Assembly (NCBI GenBank): GCA_038030265.1
Contig: CM075943.1
Coordinates: 23,250,001 to 23,314,000 of the forward strand
Reading direction: 5' to 3'
Length of the DNA stretch: 64,000 nucleotides
From: Corythucha ciliata
Lineage: Eukaryota; Arthropoda; Insecta; Hemiptera; Tingidae
How positions within the stretch are numbered: position 1 is the first letter of the stretch; every line of letters begins with the position of its first letter. Below the pieces are notes generated by a model. That model was not told the origin of the DNA. It was given only the letters and a program-made list of their open reading frames with translations, and did not search any database. This document shows, in pieces, positions 1 to 9,454 of the stretch. A program made the translations under genes and the position numbers.

Positions 1-322
1 CACAGTGCCAGCAGGGGCTGCGCTTAATTATGTAATAATTGGACATCACCCTTCGTCCACGGCGTCATCCTATTTACACCTGCAACGTTTATGTATCACG
101 ACGCTATGACTAATGGATTAATTTATATGAGGGGAACCCGACATTGCTGTGACATTTGTGACATAGAGGTAAATTGTAGACAATATCCGTGTTTTAGCTG
201 AAATATAGAAGAGGTTTTCCAAACGATCCTGCTTTTTACTTTTTTCTTATATGCCTCCATTGATAATGAACCTCGATTGATAATGACGAGTATTATATTG
301 AAAGAACCAATTGTTTCCTTAA
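1..322. other. No recognisable feature
   Basis: AT-rich sequence without a convincing open frame, repeat or RNA gene. Confidence 0.5.
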
Positions 323-423
323 GGGAGCTTTCACACTAGAGATACCGATATCCGATTCGAGGGTACTAAAAATACACGACGGGAATCGGATAACGGTACA
401 TATCTTTAGTGTGACAATGCCCC
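323..423. mobile_element. Palindromic MITE, about 100 bp
   Basis: The left end GGGAGCTTTCACACTA and the reverse complement of the right end, GGGCATTGTCACACTA, pair. Pairing continues inward through a GATA segment and ATCCGATTC. The whole unit is a hairpin with no coding capacity. TTCACAC-type ends are common in Harbinger-like and piggyBac-like MITEs, but no clear target duplication is visible, so the superfamily is open. Confidence 0.7.
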
Positions 424-837
424 TAGAGTTTAGCGTGTAACCTTAAAAAACTATGGCTTTCTCATTTTTTTAATGCAATACGTACGCTAGTATGCTCGAC
501 TGATTCTATTTGACAAAAGGAGTACTTAACCCACATGTATTTTTTATCGATTTCAGAGCAACCAACACTAAAGAACAACTATCCTCTTGTGCCTGGATGT
601 AGAGGAGGGGGGAATTGGAGATTAATTTGAGTCCTTGGCTGGAACACCGGGTACCAGAATATCCGAAGAATGCAGAATTGAGTAATAGTGCACACATCAG
701 GGCCGTTTCTAGCCCTCGCGGGGCCCCTACGCCAGAACTATCGCGGAGCCCCTAACAGGTTTGTTATGTATCCCATTCAGAATATACTCAAGGGAGGGAA
801 TTGAGAAACTGTGAGTTCCGCTTGAATAGTTTGAAAG

Positions 838-1159
838 TAGAGGTGGGTTAAATAACGGTTAACTGTTATGGCGCAACAGTTAACAATAAAATAACTAACG
901 ACCAGTTAATCACGTTAAAAAATAACAACATGAAAAATAACTGGTCAATTCAACCAGTTTCTTCTCAACGCTCGGAGATGGCGTTATCTATCAACGAGTT
1001 AACACTTTCAACAGCTGCGGGAGAAGAACTGTTGTCCCTAGCGGGAACGAAACAAAACAGACCAACCAGCTAATTTTTAACGGTTATTTCGTAACAGTTA
1101 TTTTTCGTCAACGAACGTTAATTAACGTTTACGAAAAATAACGATAACGCCTATCTCTA
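838..1159. mobile_element. hAT-type MITE with perfect 8-bp TSD
   Basis: The 322-bp element begins TAGAGGTGGG and ends with the complement of TAGAGATAGGCG. It is flanked by a perfect 8-bp direct repeat, TTTGAAAG, at 830-837 and 1160-1167. An 8-bp TSD with short TAGAGRTRGG-type ends fits the hAT superfamily. The interior is rich in AACGGTTA and AACTGTTA motifs and has no coding capacity, so this is a non-autonomous copy. Confidence 0.8.
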
Positions 1160-1682
1160 TTTGAAAGCCGCATTCGTTTCCCAGAAATAGCTAAACTAAA
1201 GTCTGTCCACTTAAGGCCCGTTTACACGAGCAATAAAAATCTCTGCAATTCGGCAATTATTGGACAATTCTTTTCTACAAAAATTGCAGCAATACGATGC
1301 AATTTTGTCTCAGCGGGTAGTTGAGGGATTTTGCAATTCATTGCAGCAATTGTATTACAGTAAATTGCTCAATTTCCTAAATTGCCTTATTGTTCCGTTT
1401 CTTCTTTTCCAAGAATTGTCATCCGGACCACTCGTCTCCTGTGGTGGCCCGGAGCAAAAAATTGCAGAAAACGTGTAATAATTATCCAACCTCCGTGGAC
1501 TTAAAAATTGCAAGAAAAAGTAGTCACCGGAATTGGGCATCAGTAAAGCAATATTGGAAAATTCGATGCAATTATTGCTTTCGAGAAAAGAGGGAGTTCT
1601 CGGGAGGAAAAAAATTGCATGAAATGGGGAGTTTATTGCTGGGCAATTTTTGGGCTATTGCTGCAATTCGCTTTCGTGCAAT

Positions 1683-2024
1683 AATTAGAAGCGTGCAGCT
1701 TATCTTTTGGAAGACATAGAATACGTAGTTTTGTATGGTGATGAGGTGATTTTTTATTATTTGTGAGTCTTCTCGTTCACTCAAGGTAATTTAACATATC
1801 ATGGGAGAACACCGAGTCCACGGCTGAACTTGGGTCGAACCCTCCGACGAGGGCCCTCAGCTCACCGAGCCTCTCCTTCACTTCAGCTATCATCTAGAAG
1901 TTAAAAATGTATTAATTTAATTCTACAACTAGCTTACAATAAACCATAAAAGTATTTCTCAAAGAGAAAACACTGAATTGATAACACGAATGCCTTCCGA
2001 AAGATAAGCTGCACGCTTCTAATT
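1683..2024. repeat. Nested 31-bp inverted repeat pair
   Basis: Positions 1683-1713 and 1994-2024 are reverse complements with one mismatch (core AGAAGCGTGCAGCTTATCTT). They enclose 280 bp that contain the exon-like segment at 1777-1893. They may be the ends of an element inserted in, or carried by, the larger TIR element. Confidence 0.75.
1777..1893 (-). CDS. Candidate captured terminal exon, 38 codons
   Basis: Reading leftward, a polypyrimidine tract and TTCTAG at about 1900-1894 make a good 3' splice site. It is followed directly by ATG and 38 codons ending in TGA at 1779-1777. The peptide begins MIAEVKERLGELRALVGGFD and continues with a Ser/Asp-rich stretch. Its charged helical look and GC content well above the surroundings suggest real coding origin. 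No family is recognised. It lies inside nested inverted repeats, so it may be a gene fragment carried by a transposon, or an exon of that transposon. The open frame is short and could also be chance. Confidence 0.3.
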   Translation of the reverse strand: MIAEVKERLGELRALVGGFDPSSAVDSVFSHDMLNYLE

Positions 2025-2253
2025 GCCTTAAAAAATTGCCCGTGTAAATGGGCCTATTGTGATGAAGTCTCGAACGTGTTGCTTCATTTCGATAGCTAGA
2101 TTTGTTCACTCCCACCAAACATATTTAATGAAAATAACAACTGATCATAACAACAAACTTTTTCTAAGGGCACTATGGTTACGTACAGACGCAACACAGT
2201 GATCACTTGTTCTAAAATCATTCCCAGTGCGTTATTTTTAGTAAAAGTGTTAA

Positions 2254-2390
2254 AGGCCCGTTCACAAGCTCTATGTTTACGTTCTGTGGAGTCTATACAA
2301 CCAAACAAATTTATTCCCTCGAAAAATGAAGCATTTTTATTGGTTGCATAGACACCACACAACACAAACATAGAGCTTGTGAACGGGCCT
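2254..2390. mobile_element. Hairpin MITE flanked by TTAA, copy 1
   Basis: The unit is 137 bp. The left end AGGCCCGTTCACAAGCTC pairs with the right end GAGCTTGTGAACGGGCCT. TTAA lies on both sides (2250-2253 and 2391-2394). Most of the unit folds into one hairpin around an AT-rich centre. TTAA targets are typical of piggyBac-like elements. Confidence 0.85.
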
Positions 2391-2394
2391 TTAA

Positions 2395-2529
2395 GGCCTA
2401 TGTTTAAGCTCTATGTTTACGTTCTGTGGAGTCTATGCGACCAAACAAATTTATTCCCGCGAAAAATGATGCATTTTCATAGGTTACATAGACTCCACAG
2501 ACGCATTGCACAGAGCTTGTGAACAGGCC
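2395..2529. mobile_element. Hairpin MITE flanked by TTAA, copy 2
   Basis: This is the same family as the preceding unit, with shared internal ACGTTCTGTGGAGTCTAT and CAAACAAATTTATTCCC. It is flanked by TTAA at 2391-2394, shared with copy 1, and at 2530-2533. The head-to-tail arrangement with one common TTAA suggests insertion into the target duplication of the neighbour, or a tandem event. Confidence 0.8.
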
Positions 2530-2619
2530 TTAAAGGGGAAGCTCATTTCACTAAATTCGTGCCGCGTGCCGTTCGTGGGCGGGCGAGAGCCCATCACTAA
2601 GTGGACGGACTTTAGATAT

Positions 2620-4065
2620 TCTGGCCTAACATGAAAACGACTAAACTGTCAATATTTCGTGTACGAACTATTTGCGCATTAACAATAGCGAAACTGCCAA
2701 TTGCCACTCTAAAACTTATGCCAAATTGGCGATTCCCGCTCCAAAAATGTCCGAACTCGCGTCCTAAAAATGGCTGAATTTAGACGATTTGTGGGTCCTA
2801 AAAATGCCAAAAGATCATTTCCCCCCCCCCCTTTCTCTGAAAATGGCTAAATCGACCATTCACGTGCCAAAAATGACCAAACTAACCATTTGTGCCTTTG
2901 GCTTGACGGAATTTGCGTCCAAAAGATGGCAGAACTGACGAACTGACGATTCACGCTTTGAAAATAGCTAAAGGCTATGCTGATTATACGTGGTAAAAGT
3001 AATCAAACTAGCGATTCTAAATGTAAATGTAAATATGGCCAAACTTGCCTCCACGCGCCTGTCTACGCGCCCTCCAAATGGCTGAACTGATGATTCATGC
3101 CCTGAAAATTCCTAAACAGATTATATCTGCTGTGAAAATTGCAAAATCGACCATTCGCAGGCCAAGAGTGGCCAGAATTGAGCATTGGCGCCTTATAAAC
3201 GGCAAAATTGACTCTATGCGCCTTTAAAATTGCTAAACTCGCGCAATTGACTAAAATGACGGATTCGTGCCTTATAGAAATGACTATACTGACAGTTTAT
3301 GCCCTTAAAATGCCCAAACTGGTTAATCTCGCCCTATAATTGGCAACTGAAACTGTCTAAATGAGGCCTATAAAATATATTAGTTGTTTAACTGACAAAT
3401 TCGCGCTTTGAAAAGGCCAGAACAGATGATGCCTGTCCTGACTCCTGAAACTGCCGAAATCGACCATTTTCGCTTCAAAAATGGCCAAACTGATCCTTTA
3501 CGCCTTAAAAATCTCTGAACTGACGATTCGTGCCCTAAAAAATCAAAATTGGCTATTCACGCTCTGAAAATGGCCAAACTCATAATTCGAGGCTTGTAGC
3601 GTTTTCCATTAACACACAAATTCGGCTCTAGAGCAGTTAATTTCCGCTCGTCCTCCGTTCGTCTGAATTAAAACATATTATGTTAATGAAGAAGACGGGT
3701 GGATATTGATTGCTCTGGAACAGAATTTTATGTAAACGGAAAACGCTATAACAGAAGCTGCCAGAATGATGATTTCCGTGCCTTCAAAATGACTAGTCTA
3801 GCGCTAAAACATGTCTTGACTGCGGCTATAATCGCGCTCTAAAAATGGCTAAAAATTCGTCCCCAGAAAATTGTGAAAATTTCAGTTGTGTGCTTAAGGA
3901 TGGCCTTAAATGGCTTTAAAAATGGCTAAACTTAAGATAATTCGTGCGTACCCTAAAAATAGCGATCCATTGCGCCTTACAAATGGCGTAACTCAACTCA
4001 CGAGGCATGCCATTAAAATGCCTAATCTGACTTGCTTCTGATCTGATTGATGTTGATCTGGATTT
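2620..4065. repeat. Degenerate tandem array, unit about 30 bp
   Basis: The recurring unit resembles CTGACGATTCGCGCC followed by CTAAAAATGGCCAAA, with many substitutions and small length changes, over about 40 units. Poly-C (2819-2831) and one MITE (3597-3748) interrupt it. A related short stretch occurs at 53253-53410. Short frames inside it are by-products of the repeat. Confidence 0.8.
3597..3748. mobile_element. MITE with TA target, AGCGTTTTCC ends
   Basis: The left end TAGCGTTTTCCATTAACA pairs with the right end TGTAAACGGAAAACGCTA, with TA at both borders. The inverted match continues inward (GCTCTAGAGCAGTTAAT against ATTGATTGCTCTGG). It interrupts the surrounding array. A relative lies at 17463-17604, also inside an array. 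A TA duplication suggests Tc1/mariner-type mobilisation. Confidence 0.8.
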
Positions 4066-4489
4066 CGTCATTTAGTCTAGTAAAGGAAAGGTAGTAGATT
4101 GAACCAGCTGGTAACTCTGAAGTTGTGATTGGGATTTGTTCGGAGGGGTCTGGAGATGGTGTTCTCAAAAGTCCCCGCCTCTAGCCCACGAGCTAGCTGC
4201 TGGACGTAGCAAAACGTGCATAATTTTTCACGTTATTACCTGTAGTTCGTAAACTGTAGGTCCCACTCAAAAACTCATGTGATAACAAAACAAAGTTGAC
4301 AAAATTCCTCAAAAATTAGTCTTCGACAAGTTTTTTGTAGCTTCAACCGCTTAAGAGATAATATCGTTAAAAGTGACACTATTCTCGAACACCTTCACTG
4401 CTTTTTGTGAAGAATGCGTTGTAGCGTCCTCGCCGTTGACGTTACGACATTGATTTTTTTTTTTTTGGAGGGCTCGGACGGTCTCCCGA

Positions 4490-4900
4490 CTCCGAATGTG
4501 TCAAAAGCCTTTCGGCCCATACACCATACCCGCTTGGGGCCCGGACTCGGGAGAGCCTAGTACGGCTCCTCAAACCTATTTATCCTTTCCAGTAAACTCA
4601 GGAGACGGGTCCCATTCTCCATTGAGAAGCTGGGGAAGCATATCCTATCGTCACCAAAAATGGTGTATCTGGCTGCCGCGTAGCCGTCACACTCTCATAT
4701 GACGTGCTCCGCGGTTTCCTCAGCCTCCCCACATCTTTCGCAGTCGGGCTCCCCTACTGCCCCCATGATTGACAGATGCCTGTTAAGGGCGTACTGTTCT
4801 GTATACATCCCCACTATCCGCCTAAGCTTAACCCGTGTTAGCCCCAGCAACCATGCCAAAAATTCTCGTTCTGTAATAGAAAACGTGCCTAAGAATTATC
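4490..4900 (-). pseudogene. LINE ORF2 C-terminus, left-arm copy
   Basis: The leftward translation contains a stretch reading YTEQYALNRHLSIMG, then CERCGEAEETAEHVI, then ECDGY. This matches the C-terminal Cys-x2-Cys-x8-His-x2-Cys region that follows the RT and RNase H domains in R1/I/Jockey-type LINEs. A TGA replaces the last cysteine codon; the right-arm copy keeps TGC there. Downstream are a short 3' UTR and poly-A (poly-T at 4454-4466 on the plus strand). Only the last fraction of the ORF is present. It is non-functional. Confidence 0.65.
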
Positions 4901-5702
4901 CTAACTATGTTCGGACGAAGTTATCGCCGATTTCTTGAAGTGAAGGTAGCTCTTTTAGTTTCAGGCCGAAACGCATCATGAGAATTAATACGTCAGAAAG
5001 GTAATTTCGTACACTTTCCAACCCACCCCTCAGTTGTAGCGTGGAGACAAATAATTTTCCTACAACCGTAGTTTTTAAAGAGATTAACAACTAACGGCAT
5101 CATCGGTGCATGGTTAGTAATAGGCGCAGCTAAAAGAGGGTTAGTGTTCTAGGGTTAAAGAGATTAACAACTAACAAAAAACACCAAAGAACTGTAATTA
5201 TCTGTACGACTGCAGTCGCATTGCAGGTAAATCACGTTGCCCACCACGCAAGTAACAGTTGTGCAGTATGTTTTCGGCTTGCTTCAGTAACCCGAGGGGA
5301 AAAAAGGTTCCGCTGGAATTTCTTTGTTGCCTGGGACCTTTTCAAGAGCAATTTTCGCTATGAGAGCGCTTGCTTCCATGCCCCCGCGATCATTACAGTT
5401 CTCGGGTCGGACAGACCGAATATCCTCATCTACAGCTAACTTTGACGTAAAATGAGCCGTAAAACGGTTAAAGACACATGAGTTCAAGCTATTTTTCAAA
5501 TTACCTGTGATAAGTTAACAAAACTAGTTTATCTAATAGCCGTTTTCATCAAATTAACAGGACCATCCCATAAGAATGCGCAGTTTTTGTTGTTAGGGAA
5601 TTTTCTCCTACTGCGTGTATCTCGACACCTATTGGAAATAAGCGAGTATCATTTTTGTTTTTTGTAAAGAGAATTTCATGATGATTAACTTCTTTGCTGT
5701 GC
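4901..5702. other. Loop sequence of foldback, unrecognised
   Basis: This is loop sequence between the left arm and the third flank copy. The only repeat seen is a 19-bp direct repeat, AAAGAGATTAACAACTAAC, at about 5077-5095 and 5157-5175. No gene is supported. Confidence 0.5.
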
Positions 5703-5778
5703 ATCAATGTCGTAACGTCAACGGCGAGAACGCTACAACGCATTCTTCACAAAAAGCAGTGAAGGGGTTCGAGAATAA
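5703..5778 (+). repeat. Third copy of the foldback arm flank
   Basis: The segment with ACGTCAACGGCGAG and TTCACAAAAAGCAGTGAAGG also occurs at about 4381-4454 (minus) and 7176-7254 (plus). In both arms it directly follows a LINE poly-A tract. Here no poly-A precedes it, and the tail of the loop LINE follows. It helps to order the insertions in this element. Confidence 0.85.
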
Positions 5779-5789
5779 TAATGATAATA

Positions 5790-6905
5790 TGTAATAATAA
5801 ATATTTATTCCCATCTTGAGCATACATTTGTATGGGGGAATCGTCACACTTCAGTCCATTTAATTTTTACAAATTAATAAAAAGAATTCCGCTAGGGTGT
5901 AAGGGCACATATTTAAGTTCCCGTGGCAGTACGTTAAATATCTTCGTGGCCATGAAGGAGCAACTGTTTTCGAATAGGGCCGTCCGGTGTAAAGGGGTTC
6001 GGAAATCTTTCCTCCCTCGCGTACCATAGGAGTGAAAATCTTCATTTATGTTGAACCAGCCTGGATTTTCTTTCACGAGCACACAGATGCCGTAGACGTA
6101 GAGGGCTGGCAACGTCAGCAGTCCCAATTTGGGAAACAAGTCGCGGCAAGTTGCACGCGGGGGCCTGCCGGCGATGAAACGAACTGCTCTTTTTTGAAGG
6201 ACAAAAATCTCGTTTGCTGGACGGCTGTTTCCCCAGAATACGAGGCCATATCGAAGTACCGATTCAAAACATCCATGGTAGACTGCCAAGGCAGCCGCTT
6301 CTCCCAATACCTTTGAGGTTCGTTTCACGAGGAATGCGCGGGCGGAAAGCTTAGGCTTTACCTCGTTAACGTGCCCGTCCAACTTGAGATCGCAAGAGAT
6401 CCGAATACCCAAGTACCTGACACTGCTTGCTGAATGGATGTTATCACAATTTACTCGGGCCATTGTGTTCAGATGTCATCCACGGAACACCACCAGAGAC
6501 TGGTGAATTCATCACCAGCCCGTTTTTGCTAAACCGATTTGCCGTCTCCACGATTACGCTTGCCAGTTTCTCACATAAAAGCTTCTTGTTTGTCGCTGCA
6601 CATACCTGGGAGGTGTCGTCAACGTAAAGGACAGTTTTTGTACGGGTTTTTCGTCATCAAAGATGTCATTGCCATAGGCAAGGAACAGCAGCGGCCCCAA
6701 TATTGATCCCTGTGGAACCTCAGTCGTCTTTAGACATTCACTTGATAAGCACTTTGTTTGTAACCCATCAGATGTGGTGTAACTCACTTCAACTCTTTGA
6801 CGTCTGTCGGACAAGTAAGACTTGATCCAATCTAAAGCAGGGCCTCGAATACCTAATCCTTCGAGTTTCCGACATAAAAGTTGATGGTCCAGCACATCGA
6901 ACGCC
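5790..6905 (-). pseudogene. CR1/Jockey-like LINE reverse transcriptase relic
   Basis: Reading leftward from 6905 the translation gives AFDVLDHQLL, GPALDWIKSYLSDRRQRVEV and PQGSILGPLLFLAYGNDI. After a frameshift near 6650 come the catalytic YVDDTS motif (about 6628-6645) and KLASVIVETANRF. A longer frame (6463-5867) follows with YLGIRISCDLKLDGHV, an RT-thumb-like helical region, and a C-terminal PLHRTALFENS and KIFNVLPRELK. This is the C-terminal half of a LINE ORF2 without RNase H. The 5' end is truncated exactly at the right-arm junction. The 3' end runs into an AATAAATATTTATTATTA tail. It is inactive because of truncation and frameshift. Confidence 0.85.
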
Positions 6906-7175
6906 GGCTGAGGAAACCGCGGAGCACGTCATATGCGAGTGTGACGGCTACGTGGCGGCCAGATACACCATTTTTGGTGACGATAGGATATGCTTCCCCA
7001 GCTTCTCAATGGAGAATGGGACCCGTCTCCTGAGTTTACTGGAAAGGATAAATAGGTTTGAGGAGCCGCACTAGGCTCTCCCGAGTCCGGGCCCCAAGCG
7101 GGTATGGTGTATGGGCCGAAAGGCTTTTGGCACCTTCGGAGTCGGGAGACCGTCCGAGCCCTCCAAAAAAAAAAA
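6906..7175 (+). pseudogene. LINE ORF2 C-terminus, right-arm copy
   Basis: The rightward translation gives AETAEHVICECDGYVAARY, then TIFGDDRICFPSFS, ending EEPH and a stop. This is the inverted counterpart of the 4490-4900 copy, with the cysteine codon intact. A short UTR and an 11-A tract (7165-7175) follow. The upstream part of the ORF is missing because the loop LINE abuts it. Confidence 0.65.
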
Positions 7176-7644
7176 TCAATGTCGTAACGTCAACGGCGAG
7201 GACGCTACAACGCATTCTTCACAAAAAGCAGTGAAGGTGTTCGAGAATAGTGTCACTTTTAACGCTATTATCTCTTAAGCGGTTGAAGCTGCAAAAAACT
7301 TGTCGAAGACTAATTTTTGAGGAATTTTGTCAACTTTGTTTTGTTAGCTCATTAGTTTTTGAGTGGGACCTACAGTTTACGAACTACAGGTAATAACGTG
7401 AAAAATTATGCACGTTTTGCTACGTCCAGCAGCTAGCTCGTGGGCTAGAGGCGGGGACTTTTGAGAACACCATCTCCAGACCCCTCCGAACAAAACCCAA
7501 TCACAACTTTAGAGTTACCAGCTGGTTTAATCTATGCCTTTCTAAGAAGAATTCGTTTACTGGACTAATTTCAGAATGTCAATTTCATGGTTTTAACGCT
7601 CATGGTTTCAATAACAGTATCTCAAAATTGCAGAAACCAAGTTG

Positions 7645-7722
7645 AGTTTAACTCCTGAACGATTTTTCTATTGATTTTTATTACAAGCCTGCATGGGTCG
7701 AGGCCCCCTGGCGGTCGCGGAC
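7645..7722. repeat. Dispersed repeat shared with 44642-44710
   Basis: TTAACTCCTGA followed by GATTTTTATT and a GGCCCCCTGGCGGTCG-like end recurs at 44642-44710 with moderate divergence. It looks like the end of an unidentified dispersed element. Confidence 0.5.
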
Positions 7723-7923
7723 GCATTTTAGTGCATTTCATTTATGTCAAAATGCACTATTGGTCTCGTCGTGATGGTGGCAAACATGGGTCATGTCATG
7801 TTTTTTTCACGTTTCAGAACCTCTAGAACACGAATTCAGTGGTCTCGGGAATTTATATATATATCTAAACATATATATTCAAAAATTAAAAATTGAGGGT
7901 TGTAGGTGTGAGAGTATCCAATG

Positions 7924-8455
7924 AAGATATTGAAGATAAGAAAGATCTCTCCCACTTATTTGTTTATTAGCAACCGACCACCAGTTCAGCGTGTCTGATG
8001 GCGTAAAATTGCTCCACGAGCAAAAGAAGGGATCGAAGCTTACGTGGCTTGAATTTCTTGAAATTACGCGTCATGCGTCCAGATACGTTGAGGGATGCCT
8101 GATTCAAATTAAGTCTTTTGATCTGGGGCCGTGTCAGCGCACATAATTGAAAATGTGCTAAGATCTGCGGGGAGGGGGGGCCCCATATGCGGCCCATATC
8201 CAACTACTGTGATATTGTCTAGTCATTTGTGTTTTGTTTGTTGACTCGGTAAGTTGTTTTTGTTTTCTCCCGATTTTTAGTTTAATTTTTAATTTTTAGA
8301 CATTGATTTATCGGTTGTTCGCCCGTACCTTGTTTGATCCTTGGTCTTGATGTGTTTCTGTTTTAATTGCGTAGTTTGAGAATGGCGTTGTTGCCGAAAC
8401 CGCGGTCACAAATAAACAAATAAGTGGGAGAGATCTTTCTTATCTTCAATATCTT
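7924..8455. mobile_element. Fragment bounded by a 45-bp perfect inverted repeat
   Basis: Positions 7924-7968 and 8411-8455 are perfect reverse complements (core GAAAGATCTCTCCCACTT). They enclose a decayed coding end that looks Penelope-like and a 3' region with GCCGAAACCGCGGTC before AATAAA. Penelope-like elements can carry flanking repeats in inverted or tandem order, which this arrangement would fit. Confidence 0.6.
7964..8146 (+). pseudogene. Possible GIY-YIG endonuclease tail of a Penelope-like element
   Basis: The plus-strand frame reads ATDHQFSVSDGVKLLHEQ, then KKGSKLTWLEFLEITRHAS, ending QRT and TAA at 8144-8146. The pattern H-x-F, then V-x-x-LH, then KG-x-KL, then LE-x-LEI is what I recall from C-termini of GIY-YIG endonuclease domains in Penelope-like retroelements. 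Only about 60 codons remain and the RT domain is absent. The opposite-strand 78-codon frame here is a shadow. Identification is from motif memory only. Confidence 0.45.
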
Positions 8456-8490
8456 TATATGTATATTTATTGGTTCATTTATAATATTAT

Positions 8491-9170
8491 GGCCGTTTTC
8501 TTGTTAGCATGATAACTCTCGAAGAAATTAATTTAGCGGAACGCGCTTTGGCACAAAAATCAGTAGTCATAAGACCCCGATCGGTATTGCATTTGGGACA
8601 AATCGGTTGAGGTGGTGGGGGGGGGAATAGGGGTTGAAATAGTCAAAAAATCACTATAAATCGCCAGTAGATTATAGAAGCATCATATTCGGTACGTATA
8701 CTTCATGTTAGAGGAGACTTTGATTCCCATTTTAATTTTTTGAAAAACTCGAGGTGGAGGGGGTGGTGCCCCTGGGGTGGAAGCAGTTGACTCGAGGTGG
8801 AGGGGTGGTGCCCCTGGGGTGGAAGCAAGTGTGTGGTCTTGTTAGCACGATAACTCTCGTAGAAGTTAATTTAGCGGAACGCGCTTTGGCACAAAAATCA
8901 GTAGTCATAAGACCCCGGTCGGTATTGCATTTGGGCCAAATCGGTCGAGGTGGAGGGGGGGGGGAAATAGGGGTTGAAATGGTCAAAAAATCACTACAAT
9001 TCACCAGTTGATTCTAGATGCATCATATTCAGTGCGTATACTCCATGTTAGAGTTGCCTTTGATTCCCATTTGAATTTTTCGAAAAAGTCAAGGCGGTGG
9101 GGGTGGTCCTCCCGGTGTGAAAGTGTAAAAATATCGTTGAACTTCACTAGTTCATCTTAGCGCTCTAAAA
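8491..9170 (+). repeat. Tandem duplication within module U, period 338 bp
   Basis: GTTAGCAYGATAACTCTCG starts at 8503 and again at 8841, and about 330 bp following each are closely similar. Within it a G-rich segment with GGTGGTGCCCCTGGGGTGG is duplicated at about 8749-8830. The short frames across this are not coding. Confidence 0.8.
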
Positions 9171-9454
9171 TTCGACTCAATAATTTAATGTAACAAAAGC
9201 CCTGGGTTCCATTGAGATTTATCGAAAACTTTAATGTGGGACGAAATTTCAAAAAAATCGCTTAGATTCACACGTTTATTATGAAATACGACACAAAAAT
9301 TTAATATAACAAAGCCCTTGGACATTTTTCGACATTTTTGAAGAGAGGGTGGTGAAAATAGAGGAAGAAGTTCGGTTTAATGAAACAAATTATGGTATCA
9401 AAATTATTACTTCTGGGACGGCTTAGGGTATCCGTATACGGAATGAAATGCACT

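Larger units (their letters stand above)
1215..2054. mobile_element. TIR element of 840 bp with GCAAT-rich interior
   Basis: The left terminus GGCCCGTTTACACGAGCAAT and the complement of the right terminus match at all but about two positions. The left flank is TTAA (1211-1214) and the right flank is TATT, so a TTAA target with one change is plausible (piggyBac-like). Between 1240 and 1690 the motif GCAAT or ATTGC recurs every 10-25 bases on both strands, forming many small palindromes. A second inverted repeat is nested inside at 1683-2024. No transposase frame is visible. Confidence 0.7.
4072..7568. mobile_element. 3.5-kb inverted-repeat (foldback) element
   Basis: The left arm, about 4072-4725, and right arm, about 6906-7568, are reverse complements over roughly 640 bp. 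The outer ends read TTAGTCTAGTAAA and, on the other strand, TTAGTCCAGTAAA. Each arm contains the 3' end of the same LINE, its poly-A, and a shared flank that includes ACGTCAACGGCGAG. The 2.2-kb loop holds a third copy of that flank (5703-5778) and a different LINE (5790-6905). No target duplication is obvious. The ends resemble those at 37431, 39464, 42509, 44592 and 49628. Confidence 0.75.
7730..9454 (+). mobile_element. W-U dispersed repeat, copy 1 (interrupted)
   Basis: It begins AGTGCATTTCAT and ends ATGAAATGCACT, so the ends form a short inverted repeat. Module W (7730-7870) has CGTGATGGTGGCAAACATGG and ends in TA repeats. Module U (from 8491) has GCGGAACGCGCTTTGGC. W occurs again at 10850 and 22775. 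U occurs again at 10970, and its end again at 11936. In this copy a Penelope-like fragment splits W from U, and part of U is tandemly duplicated. No transposase frame is visible. Confidence 0.65.

Noticed and set aside
2620..4065. CRISPR-like array
   Set aside because: Units are contiguous and degenerate without unique spacers, and the genome context is eukaryotic.
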